From Zygaena filipendulae (taxonomy: Eukaryota; Arthropoda; Insecta; Lepidoptera; Zygaenidae), in contig OU015657.1 of NCBI GenBank assembly GCA_907165275.2, forward strand, positions 10,873,001 through 10,937,000: 64,000 nucleotides of DNA. Direction: 5' to 3'. How positions within the stretch are numbered: position 1 is the first letter of the stretch; every line of letters begins with the position of its first letter. Positions 40,961-52,067 of the stretch are shown piece after piece. The notes under the pieces were generated by a model. It ran no database searches and was not told where the DNA came from. It was given only the letters and a program-made list of their open reading frames with translations. A program made the position numbers and the translations under genes.

Positions 40961-41406
40961 ATCCCAACAAAAACATTTTCATGTAAAATGTTGCCAAGAC
41001 GAGACCATATGCCAGCACTTTCAAAAAGTTATCAGATCTTATGTAGGGCCAAGCTTCTAACTCTACACGCCTTAACTCTACAAGGTCTAACTTCACAAAC
41101 TCTACACCTTAGCCAAAATATGTGGCTTGGCCGTTTCGTTACTACAAAGAACTATTATTATATAACAGAAAAGTAATGAAAAATGGACCAATTTTTCACC
41201 TTAGGGCCTAAGGGCCATGTGAATGTAGCGAAATGGTCAAGCCACATATTTTGGCTAAGGTGTAGAGTTTGTGAAGTTAGACCTTGTAGAGTTAAGGCGT
41301 GTAGAGTTAGAAGCTTGGCTCTACATAAGATCTGATAACTTTTTGAAAGTGCTGGCATATGGTCTCGTCTTGGCAACATTTTACATGAAAATGTTTTTGT
41401 TGGGAT
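40961..41406. mobile_element. Fold-back element with about 177-bp near-perfect arms
   Basis: Left arm 40961-41137 and right arm 41229-41406 are reverse complements with hardly a difference, so the same 47-residue open frame appears on both strands. The arms hold repeated TAACTCTACA-like units. A loop of about 90 bp separates them. The frame has no recognisable protein and is explained by the repeat. Nearly identical arms suggest a young insertion or gene-conversion between arms. Confidence 0.85.
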
Positions 41407-41782
41407 AATTATTTACAGAATATAATATTATGTCGGTTTAAATAATGAAAATGTTTTAAACAGAATAAATATACTGGATTGAAAACCATTTCCGTTTTTG
41501 TTTTTTCGTTCCAGTTTCTAAATATATGGACGTATCTACATAATAATTAATCATAAGTTTTAGTTAAGATTATTAATTTAATTCTGGTATCCGCGGAAGA
41601 CCAGCGTTGTGGTTTGCGCCACAACAATGCTGAGCGGAGACCTTTTTTGGTATAAATTAATGTATTAAAAAAAAATGTTAACTAGTACTAAGATTTTTTA
41701 CCAAAATAAACTTTTTTATTATTATTATTATTATAAGTTTCTTACACAGATGGCACTGCGTAATAATGTTCAAGTCTTTATA

Positions 41783-42115
41783 CAATTGGCTACTTGACTA
41801 ATTTTTTTTAGTCCGTCGTGTAGATTAATAAAAAAATATTGGACCCGTATTTTTTCTTTTTTTACGTAATCAAAAAATTACGGCGATACATTGAGTTGAG
41901 ATTCGCGTGACGTCACAACCCGGTGCAGTTTGTACGGGGCTTATACCGAATAGTGACGTCACGAGTCCCCCAACTTAAACTTCAATGCGCTTTATCTATG
42001 TTTATTTTCATTAATTTGAAAAAGCAAAAAATACGTGTCTATTATTTTTTTATTTTCTAACTGACGGACTAATAATTAGAATTTTGATTTTCATACCCCG
42101 GAAAATACCCAATTG
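41783..42115. mobile_element. GTCCGTC MITE family copy
   Basis: Ends CAATTGGCTACTTGAC and ...ATACCCAATTG, subterminal TAGTCCGTCG and CTGACGGACTA, and two GTGACGTCAC sites near the centre. Confidence 0.83.
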
Positions 42116-42451
42116 CTCAGTGCTTACAATATGTGCTATATCCGTCAAGTGTAGGTACTGTGTCACGATTCGCGAATTAGATTGGTTAACTGTACATCTG
42201 CGATGTGACATACCGGGTGGCGGGTAATCCCTCCAAGCGGGCGGCTTATAAGTTGACTTTGACGAATGAACCCGCCATGTATTTGTGTAGGATAACATTG
42301 AATAAGACACTGGTACGCAGCTATATCTTAATTTGCTTTAGATAGGTTACTTTATTATGTACGTATATTAACTTAATTTATAGGTGTATCTTTTGTCATT
42401 CAAAAATCGGTTTGACAGTAGTACCTATAACCTATCCAGAAATATAAATTA

Positions 42452-42622
42452 TCGTTAATATTATAATCGCAAATGTGAGTTTCTTTGTTTGTTTGTTACG
42501 CTTTCAGCCTTAACGGCTCAACTGATCAGCATACCTACAGAGAAGGACATACGGTACTTTTACCCAGGAATTCCTGCGGGAACTCCGAAATTACCGCGGG
42601 TGACACAGCGGGGATCAGCTAG
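42452..42622 (+). mobile_element. Helitron-like (Lep1-type) element, full copy
   Basis: Starts TCGTTAATATTATAATCGC and ends GATCAGCTAG with the hairpin ACCGCGGGTGACACAGCGG. Confidence 0.78.
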
Positions 42623-43873
42623 TCCATAAATTCGAATGTGTTATAAAAGATAAACACAAATTTAATAACCAAAAATGTAATAAAAAGAAGAAATTTCACT
42701 TGCAGTCAGCATTGATATAAGTAAATCAATGGCAGTCAGACAAATTATGAATACAACTTACACTGAACTCTACCTACTGCGATATTATGCTCAGACAGAT
42801 GGCCAAACATTCTAGTTAAATTGGTGTTAGATTGATCTATTCATTTTCAATTAGATGAAATGCTCTCCGTCTATGCTGTATTTAGATGGAAATTCCATCA
42901 GTCATTCCCAAGCAATAACCACAGCACAATAGTGCCGTCAATGTTTATACCAATGTTTTACTGCCTGCTATAGATATTATGTATTTATAAACAATATTAC
43001 CTATGGTTACGAAAAACTTGTACGAACAGAGAAGTAGAGATGGAGAGAAGTAGTAAGAGTAAAGTAAAGAGAAAAAGGGCGAGGTTTGTCACATTATTAT
43101 ACAAATAGGCGTAAGTAATTATTTATTGTTCCAGAACGGTTCGTGCAAAAAAAGCGCTGTAATTCCTTTGAAAAGGTGGAAATTACCAAAACCTTTGGTG
43201 GTACCAAAATCTTTGGTGAATGAAGCGAAATCTTTTGTGATCATTGATATACTAAAATGCACATGTTTTTAGGATTCCGTAAATGACTAACAAAAACGGA
43301 ATCCGTATAATATCATCTGTTCGTATATCACAACCATTTTATTTTTAGAATATTTGCACTATATCTAAATGGATATAGTGCAAATAGTTTCAAAATAACA
43401 TACGCACGTAAACACCCACGCGCTTTAGATGGCATTAAATCCCAAGTACCTAAAGTAAAATTATTTGGACATTGACTGGAAGGTGCCTCCTCTATAAATC
43501 GCTATTCAATGGTGTAGTGGAATTATGTAAACAAAAAATATATAATTAGTGATGGCACTCCACACAATAAACTAATTCAGTGCATGCACATAAGCGCGTG
43601 TCGTTAGATAGTATAAGCCTTAAAATTCATAATGACCCACACTTATCTATCTATCTATCTATTTATTTACTACCCTTAAACGAAATCTGCATCTTGAAAA
43701 CGGCTCCAACGATTTTCATGAAATTTAGTATGCAAGGGGTTTCGGGGGCGATTAATCGATCTAGCTAGGTTTCATTTTATCCGTGTTTTCAGGCAATGAC
43801 AAATTAGTGTTTGGCACTGCTATTCTACCTAACAACAGATGGCACTACGAGCGAAGCTCGGTCACCCAGATAT
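42623..43873. other. Non-coding sequence with a CTAT microsatellite and repeat scrap
   Basis: (CTAT)n at about 43646-43662, followed at 43690-43775 by ACGGCTCCAACGATTTTCAT and GGGGGCGATTAATCGATCTA, a dispersed repeat known from other moths. No gene was recognised. Confidence 0.5.
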
Positions 43874-44496
43874 TCTTCTTCTTCTTCTTTAATAATAGCG
43901 TCTATAATTATAATTTGCCAATGACAATGTTTCTTAATAATAAAAATCTCTTCATCTACTTCTTCAATGATGGCGAAACGCCAATGACAATGTTAGAATG
44001 TTAGATTGTTTCCCAACATGGCTCTCTTGAAAGCCAGTTTCCTGCTCAGGGTCCAAAATAGATGCTGAAAAGTGACTGAAATTACGAAGACAAACGTGAC
44101 ACGCGTGTTTTCGGTACGACTTTCACTCGTCAATAACCTACGTAGATATATTTGACTCAATAGTTGAAAATGAATTGAAATTGAAAAGAATTTTATTTGA
44201 CACAACACATAGAGAATTACAACAAGTATTTGGGTTGTTGACGAGTGAAAGCCGTACCGAAAACACGCGTGTAACGTTGTCTTCGTTATTTCAGTCACTT
44301 TTCAGCATCTATTTTGGACCCTGAGCAGGAAACTGGCTTTCAAGAGAGCCATGTTTTAACTTGGGGAACAATCTAACATTGTCATTGGCGTTTCGCCATA
44401 ATTGAAGAAGTAGATGAAGAGATTTTTATTATTAAGTAACATTGTAATTGGCAAATTATAATTATAGACGCCATTATTAAAGAAGAAGAAGAAGAA
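43874..44496. mobile_element. Large fold-back element, about 620 bp, with a repeat in its loop
   Basis: Arms 43874-44143 and 44233-44496 are inverted copies: (CTT)n end, ATAATAGCGTCTATAATTAT, GATGGCGAAACGCCAATGAC, GCTCAGGGTCCAAAATAGAT, GTGTTTTCGGTACG. The loop (about 44170-44225) contains AATTTTATTTGACACAACAC, a separate dispersed repeat also at about 7930-7995 and 49480-49530. Half-arm relatives are at 18042-18230 and 1236-1440, and a scrap at about 45941-46030. Confidence 0.85.
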
Positions 44497-45138
44497 CATG
44501 TATTTGACTGAGGTATTTGATGTTTCTAAATTCGAAATTCATGGAAAAGTTTCCGCCTCTAACGTCATCCGAAATAGAAGGATCAGGAGTAAAATTATAA
44601 TACTCTGCAGGTACCTAGATATGTAAAAGTTTTAAAGGAAAGTTTATTTTATTATTTTTAGCGCATTTAAATAAAAGCTTGTTTAAAAAGTGTTTTTACT
44701 TTTAATTTATTCTGATTCTGATACCAACAAGTACCTAAGGCTGCGCTCAGTGGAACTCAACCCAGCAATTTATATACTGCGACGTACGTAGTATATTTAT
44801 TACTCTGAGCTGCGACTATAGTAATTAAAGACATCTTCATAATTAACGCTTTATCCAGAGAAGCATATTATGGGGCTCAATCATGAGATTCCTATTAAGT
44901 GATGATTCTTAGAAATGAAATGTCACACAAATTGCAATCTAAGTGTGTGATTGCGAAAGCGTTTGAAAGTAATATTTAATGTCAGGATTATTTTATTATA
45001 CAAAAAAATATTTGTAATTATTTTTGTATTTTAAAAAATTATCAAATAACAACTTTTTGCCACATCAAAATTTAAATTACACTCATTATATAATTAAAAT
45101 TTTATACATATGTACAAGCATTAAAAGATTCACTTCTT

Positions 45139-45462
45139 AGTGTCGTGTCGTGTTGTATCACTACAGAAGCATATCTGTTTCATACATTTAGTATAGATAG
45201 AGACGCACTACAACAGGGCCCTTATTCATTATGGTCTAAGACTATCACGCCGCGTCAAGATAAGACGCCGCAAAAACGTCTTTCCCTCGTAATCAAAGAA
45301 TGCGTTTTTGAGACGCGCGTTATGGGCGAGGAATGTTATTGGTCATAGTGAATAAGGGCCCAGAACGCGCCACAACACGACACAACATACAAATATGTCT
45401 CTAATTATACCTACTAAATGTATGAAACCGATATGCTTCTGTGGCGACACAACACAACACAT
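45139..45462. mobile_element. Fold-back MITE interrupted by another MITE
   Basis: Left arm (45139-45213) with TGTCGTGTTGTATCACTACA and AGAAGCATATCTGTTTCATA; right arm (about 45385-45462) is its inverse with a few changes. The centre is occupied by the GGGCCCTTATTC element 45216-45361. Confidence 0.78.
45216..45361. mobile_element. GGGCCCTTATTC MITE nested in another MITE, 146 bp
   Basis: Ends GGGCCCTTATTCATTATG / CATAGTGAATAAGGGCCC, with inner GATAAGACGCCGC like the copy at 25266-25459. It sits in the loop of the fold-back element 45139-45462 and is therefore the younger insertion. Confidence 0.8.
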
Positions 45463-48135
45463 AGGTAAATGTGTTTCCGCCTTTATTTTTGCCAATAGCG
45501 ACTGAGTGTCAAGTTTTATGTCACTGCAGTCGCCATAAACAAAGCTCGTTCCATAAGTCACTGAATCAAACAAAACATGGCGGACAGTTTCAAATGGAAT
45601 ATGGCGTAATAAAAGAGTCGTGACAAATTAATGGATACGAAAAAAACAAATGCTCGTTTGATTTGAATAATGCAAAAAGAAATAAGTAGAACAAACGTAA
45701 ATATAAACAAACTTTTTGTTTTTGTTTTGTCGTTAGAGAAACTAGGTACGCTAGACTGGGGCCTGACTGGGGCTAGAGAGGATTAGTGACGGAGGGCTAG
45801 TGACGTTGACGAGTTGACGAGCTTGGTTTTAAAAATATTACAATAAATTCATTCCTCAAAGTCTTACCGAGTACCTACCTACACGCGTGACGCGTTTGTT
45901 ATTCTAGTCACCCTTCGACATCCATTTCGTTTACCCTGGGATGAACAAGAAACGATTTTCGAGGTTTCGAGAACCGTGTTTTAACTTGGGAAACAATTTA
46001 ACTTGGCTATATTCTCGTTTCGCCATAATCTTTATAAATAAAAATCAATGTTTGTATGTTTGTCCTCTATGCGTTTCGAAACCATTGGTCCGATCTAAAA
46101 ATTTAATGATTTTTTTTTATTCTTATAAGTAATAATAATATGTAAAATTATGAACAGAAATCACATTTTTCATAATTTTCCCTTTCTTCGTAACTCCTAA
46201 TTTAATTCCATCATTAACAGCTTTGAGCAACGTCGCTTGCTTTGTAATTATTTCCAGTGTTAAGATTACGAACGCATTGTTATTAATAACCGTTTGTTAT
46301 GCTAATTTACCACAATTGAAATTTAGTATTAACTGTGAGGACAGACGAAGGAAATTTTAATCAGCTGAAAATGGATCAAATTTTATGCCTTTAAATATGT
46401 ATGTAGCTATTGTAGGTACTTAGGTATACCTACTTATATACTACTACACACATCAAAAGTGTCTAGGGATCAAGTACATTTTTTCAAGATTTTTAGCATG
46501 CCAAATCGCTGCGAATCTGTGATTCGTATCAATGGAAGGAACACAGAGTATTAATTTGTTTAGTCATTACAATATAAGTTTCAAAATCCCCTGTTTTTGC
46601 CTTTTTTTGCTATTTTATTGTCGACTTGGAATTGGTTCAATTTCTCACAACTTACAAAAAATGAAATTTTTCTTAATTTATTTAAAATGTGGGGATGAGT
46701 TGTTATTTTAGATATGGGAAATAAGGTAGGCGGTCAATTCAGAAGATTAAATTAGATTTAAATTAATTGAGTTTCGTTTTATAGCAAAAAATGTTTTGAT
46801 CCCTAGACACTTTTGATGTGTGTATATACTACTAAATTTGGTCACCTTTAACCTACTTTTTTAACCGACTTCCAAAAAGGAGGAGGTTCTGCATTCGGCT
46901 GTATGTATGTTTTTATAAATACATACTACTACTACTCTGCTACTCTACCTGTAGGTAGAGTTTTTTATTAGAACAATTATTTCAGTTCTCGGAATGTTTT
47001 GGTACTGTATACAGATTTTTACGTCTGAAAATTAAATGATAGGCTTAGCGATGAGTAGTATCCAGAAAAAACCGGTCAAGTGCGGGTCGGTTTTCGCACA
47101 TTTAGGATTCTGTGCCAAATATTAATTTATTAAACTAAGTTTTAATAAAGAAAATTATAGGATTTCAAAGAAAAACAACGAGTTATCAATATGTTGGTAT
47201 TTGTTGGTAAAATATACGTAATAATTAATATTATCACCAAGATTTCATAGATCAACTGGAATCTGGAAAATACTTCGGTGCAAAATGTTGTAAAAAAGCT
47301 GACGACGCGGGCGGCGGTCTCTCATGCCTTTGTTTTCCAATGTTTTTTTTTTTTTTACATACAGCTTTTATCTACTCAATGAGCTCTTTTCAACGATATC
47401 CTATTCGATCCGGTTAATTATTTACTAAAATGTTTCTATTTATAATATTTTGTTCTACTCATTACTACATGCTTAATTACAATTCAGCATTAAAATCTGT
47501 GAGTGAACAATAAATCACCCTTTTGTTCCACCCTTAGGGTATGATTTTTTTTCCAAATGTATTTGGGACCAACTTCGATAAAAATCATAATCATCAAAAT
47601 CGCACTACTCTGTTAAAAGTGATGCGTAAAAAAAATATACGCGTCGACTTGAGAACCTCCGTTTTTTCTTCGCTTAAAAAAATTGAGAGGGGGCGATAAA
47701 AGAGGAGTAACATAACACAGATCCATCGGGCACCAGCTACTATCTAATGTAAGTACATAATGTATTTCAATACATAAAACATTTCGCTCTGAACTCTCTC
47801 TACATTTGCCGCAAACATAGGTAAATAATATTATTTAAAAAATGATGCATGCGAGTTGAGAGACTGGCAAGAATATTAAATTATACTCCACTACTGCGGG
47901 ATGGCATCATATAAAATTTATATATACCAACTATATCTATGCTTGTCTACATATATGAAACAAAATGTCAATTCGTTCAATTTCAATCATGAAATAGGTA
48001 TGCGGAATCTCTACATATATGTCTGTATATTAAAACGCTGTGAAGCTAGAAGTAAATTTTGCTGAGCCGTAAACAATAAAATTTTAGGTTTTTAGGTCCT
48101 ACATACCTGTCAATGTGATAGATGCATGAATCCTT

Positions 48136-48305
48136 ACCATTATAAATGCAAAATGTAAGTTTATCTATTCGTTTATTTATTTGTTTCTTACTCTTTCAGG
48201 TCTTGACTACTGAAACGATTGTCAGAGGCACAGCGAAGTTCATAGAGTACCTACCTTTATTCCGGAATTCCTGCGGAATCTTCAAAATTAACGCGGGTGA
48301 AAGCT
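48136..48305 (+). repeat. Helitron-like element, 3' end lost
   Basis: Begins ACCATTATAAATGCAAAATG and ends in ACGCGGGTGAAAGCTATT, where the hairpin's second arm is deleted. Confidence 0.65.
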
Positions 48306-48479
48306 ATTTATTAATAATAATTACCAACCAACAAAGTCAGAAAAGTGGTTAAGTTTTAAAGATAATTTTGTTATGATGCTGGTCGACAACTTCATAACTT
48401 CATAAGTACTGAGTATAACTCGACATGCTGGATTTGGTTAGGTCTACTCCTACTTTTATTTCAAAGTCGACGAAACGTC

Positions 48480-48600
48480 GTGGAGCAGGGGCTAAAAGTT
48501 GAAGCTGTCTAAATATGATTAATTAATCACAAAATCGCTATTTTTCAAATTGAAACTGAAATATGATAGCAACAAAAGTTACATTTCTGTATGAAACACT
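48480..48600. repeat. GATTAATTAATCACAAAATCG dispersed repeat
   Basis: Contains AAGCTGTCTAAATATG, GATTAATTAATCACAAAATC and AGCAACAAAAGTTACAT. The reverse order copy at about 60741-60845 has GATTTTGTGATTAATTAATC and GGCAGCTTCAACTTTTGAAG; AGAAACAAAAGTTACAT recurs near 60933. Confidence 0.65.
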
Positions 48601-48615
48601 TGTCTTTGGCGCATC

Positions 48616-48688
48616 GCGCGAGAAGCGGGCGTAGCGAGCGCTCCCGCTCCGCGGTAGCGGGAGCGCTCGCTACACCCGCTTCTCGCGC
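48616..48688. repeat. 73-bp GC-rich palindrome
   Basis: Arms of 33 bp, GCGCGAGAAGCGGG...CCCGCTTCTCGCGC, one mismatch (GGCG against CACC), centre CCGCGG. It stands out in a locally AT-rich setting. Its left neighbour (48480-48600) is repeated in inverted order at about 60741-60950. Confidence 0.88.
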
Positions 48689-49881
48689 TCTGTGGTTTGT
48701 ATCCCGGGAATCAATAACAATTCACGCATTTATCACACTGCCTGTAACAAAATAGGTATACATGAAAAAAAAAAACACAGCTGTAATTCCATGTTTATTA
48801 AAAACTTTGACTGAAACTTTATATATAAAAAACTTTAAAAAAATAACTTCTCATACATAGAATGTCTTTGCCTTTTCTATAAATTAAGAAAACATTTGGC
48901 AAATAAGAAGTTTAAAAATCCCCGTTTCGAACATAAAAATAAACTGAATAAATGAATGTAATTATGTGCGTAAAAAGATATTTTAGGTCAATTTGTAATA
49001 TGTTTATATTTCTCAGTAATCCCTCCCTAGCCTTTATGTAAATGAATTCCTCAAAGTGTAAGGACAATAAATTATTTGGCACTCTTAAGGTTTTAATGAA
49101 TAAATTTCTTACCCTAAAATCAATGTCTGATAGAAACATACCTAAACATTACAGATAAAATATAACACTTTAGTGCATATCGTTGCTCTATATTGTGGTA
49201 TGCAAAAATATCTGAACAAATCTTAAAAAGAAGTTCTTAGACATTTTTATCAACGTCATTTTGTAGAGCTGAAAAGGGCTTTGCTTTAATTTCAGTATTA
49301 TTAGATATGGCACTAGCGCGCGAAAACTGAAGCCATCAGTCGACCCTAATTAGGGGCTTTGCTTTGAACTGTTAGCAGATACCTATCTCTTTCTATTCCA
49401 TAATTTCCGTATTAGCTTTCACATTCACATGCAGCTAATATGTCAAAGCGGAACAATATTTTAACGCCGCGTAGTATGAATTGAATTGAATTGAAAGAAC
49501 TTTATTTGACACAACACATGGAGAGTTACAACATACCTACATTAATTTAAAAAAAGTATGAAGGTACGTCCTCCTTACTTAAATATCATTGATTATATTA
49601 GTTTGTTTCCAAGTCTTCAATTTTATTTGTACTAAAAATTATTTTTTTACTTTTAAAAAAATAGTGTTGTAAGTATTACGTATAAAATATCAATTGTTCT
49701 CCTTAACTGAATATACCTACATTGTAAGTCCCTTGCGGGTAAGTTACATAATAATGGATAAGACATGTATGATGTGCCTAGTTCCTACATATTTGTAATA
49801 TTATGTGTGAGAACTTTATACGCAATATACGTGTACACAATGACATAGTAGGTAAGTACGCGAATGATTTCACGTACATAA

Positions 49882-50086
49882 TCCTTACGGCCTTACTAAT
49901 AATGTAAAATGCGAAAGTAAGTTTGTTTGTTTGTTACGCTTTCACACCTTAACGGCTCAACCGATCATCATGAAATTTTGCATATTTGTTGTCAGGGAAA
50001 CACAGAAGGACACAGGGTACTTTTTATTCCGGAATTCCCGCGGAAACAATGAAACTATTGTGAGTGAATCTGCGGGGAACAGCTAG
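49882..50086 (+). mobile_element. Helitron-like (Lep1-type) element, full copy
   Basis: TC at 49882, CTAG at 50083-50086, body TTACGCTTTCACACCTTAAC and ATCATGAAATTTTGCATA. Confidence 0.8.
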
Positions 50087-50929
50087 TATGGTTTATTTAT
50101 TATTTATTTACACTTGTGGTTTTATATTAGGTGTATCCTAGGCTTATCGCTAACATACATTTTAAAACATCGAAGACTTGAAAAACTCTTCCTTGTTTAT
50201 TATTATCGTTCCAGTCCCTTTGAAGTCGGTTAAAAAGAGTCCGAGAATTTCTCGTATAAAAAAAAAAATTTAAACTTGTAAAACGTATTACAGCGATATC
50301 CAAGACTGTAACCGGTGGATTTCTCTTGTTCTGACACATTGTTTATAAATCCAATAACATTGCAACACTGACAGATTTGAAGATAATTCCATCATCCCCC
50401 AACCAGACACGAGGAAAACTTTTATTTAGCGTCATAACTGAAACAAAATTTACGAGTGACGAGGGTTGCAGCTTCGTTGTGGATTGTAAAATTTGTGTTT
50501 AACTTACCGCGACATAGGTACCTACTCACCTTTTAACCGTATTCTCTATAGTTTATTAAACAATTATTTAACATAGAAAACTGTAGTTGAATTTTGGGTA
50601 AGGATCTTAGCTGTCGGTTCCGTTATTTATTTTGGGCTCTATTAAGGCTTATAGACAAAGCAAAATTAATTCATTAATATTTTATTTATTTTATTCTGTG
50701 TGTCTTGCCTGCCTTCGTATCCAGGCAAGCTTGGAGTCTTTGTTGACTCTGGAACTCTTTGATGTTTTTCTTTTACTATATGGTGCTGATGACTATATTC
50801 TATGTTTTTATTTTCAGCAGCATACTACAGCTTATACGATTATTCTTTAGAAACCCTTCAACATATTTTAAACTCTTCGGAAACTAATGTATCAATATTG
50901 TATTTTTGTACTTTTGTGAATATTTATTA

Positions 50930-51279
50930 CTAGCTGTTCCCCGCGGTTTCACCTGCGATAATTTCGGAGTTCCCGCGGGAATTCCGGGATAAAAAGTACC
51001 CTATGTACCCTTTTTGTACCCCTGACAACGTGTTGCAAAATTTCGTGGTGTTCGCGTGAAAGCTTAAAAAAGTACTTTTTCCGACATTCAACAATTTTGT
51101 TATCGTTACCTTTCAAACAATTTACACTTGACAAATTATATATGTACCTGCCTAAGCCTTCCTATGAATCACTCTGTGAAAACGGCATAAAAATCCGTTC
51201 AGTATAGTTTTTGAGTTTATCGCGAACAGACAGACAGACAGACGCGGCGGAGGACTTTGTTTTATAATATGTAAGGATT
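50930..51279 (-). mobile_element. Chimeric Helitron-like element
   Basis: The left part (50930 to about 51060) is a standard CTAG end with GGAGTTCCCGCGGGAATTCC. The right part (about 51120-51279) is a different sequence with TCCTATGAATCACTCTGTGA and ATCGCGAACAGACAGACAGA, also seen at 6240-6360. Confidence 0.7.
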
Positions 51280-51357
51280 TTTGTTGTTGTTACTGTACAG
51301 TGCATGCTATATAAAGGTTTAGTTTAATTATTTTGTTCAGAATTTTCTTCGCCAGCT

Positions 51358-51642
51358 AATAGGGTAGTTTCCGGGGTAAGAAAATCAAAATTCTATTTAG
51401 TCCGTCAGTTCCACAATAAAAAAATAATAAACACATTTTGCTTTTTCAAATTATTGAAAAAAATACTAAGATAAAACGCATTAAAGTTTAGGAGTGGGGA
51501 CTCTTGACGTCATAACGTGCTATAAACTGTTATGTAGGACGGCGTGACGTCACGCGATATTTCGACTTAATGTAGGTATCTTCGTTATTTTTTTCGTTAC
51601 GCATGAAATTCGAAAATACGTGTCTAATATTTTTTGTTATCC
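51358..51642. mobile_element. GTCCGTC MITE family copy, right end worn
   Basis: Begins AATAGGGTAGTTTCCGGGG, then TAGTCCGTCAG; the centre has TTGACGTCAT and GTGACGTCAC. The right end fades after ATACGTGTCTAATATTTTT. Confidence 0.78.
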
Positions 51643-51831
51643 ATTACAAACCCATTAAATACATACATATGATACAAACCCGTTGCTATTTCATTATATA
51701 TACATATACCTAACAATGTGACAGATACATAGGGTGAAGACATTTCCGTCTGTACCGCCACCCACATGTGTATTAACCCGAGAATATTTCACACTGATAT
51801 ATTGCAGCCGACCCAAACAGACATTAAATTT

Positions 51832-52067
51832 GGATGCAGATAAGCAATAACATGTTAACCCAAAAAATTAAGTTATTGATACAGAACGATTTATTGAGAG
51901 TTACAGAACGTTTTTTAATTAAGTGTTTACTTAATTACATTGTATAAATATGTATCAATATGTTGAATATAAAAAAACGTTGACACAAAATGGCGCTATA
52001 GTTTTAAAATACGATTTACTCAAAATTTCTCCAGTGTGGGTAAACACACTATTGCTTATCTATGTCC
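51832..52067. mobile_element. ATTT-flanked MITE copy, 236 bp
   Basis: Ends GGATGCAGATAAGCAATA / GCTTATCTATGTCC; flanks ATTT and GTTT (one difference). Very like the nested copy at 37061. Confidence 0.82.

Noticed and set aside
40988..41379. Identical frames on both strands as a possible gene pair
   Set aside because: They are the two arms of one inverted repeat.
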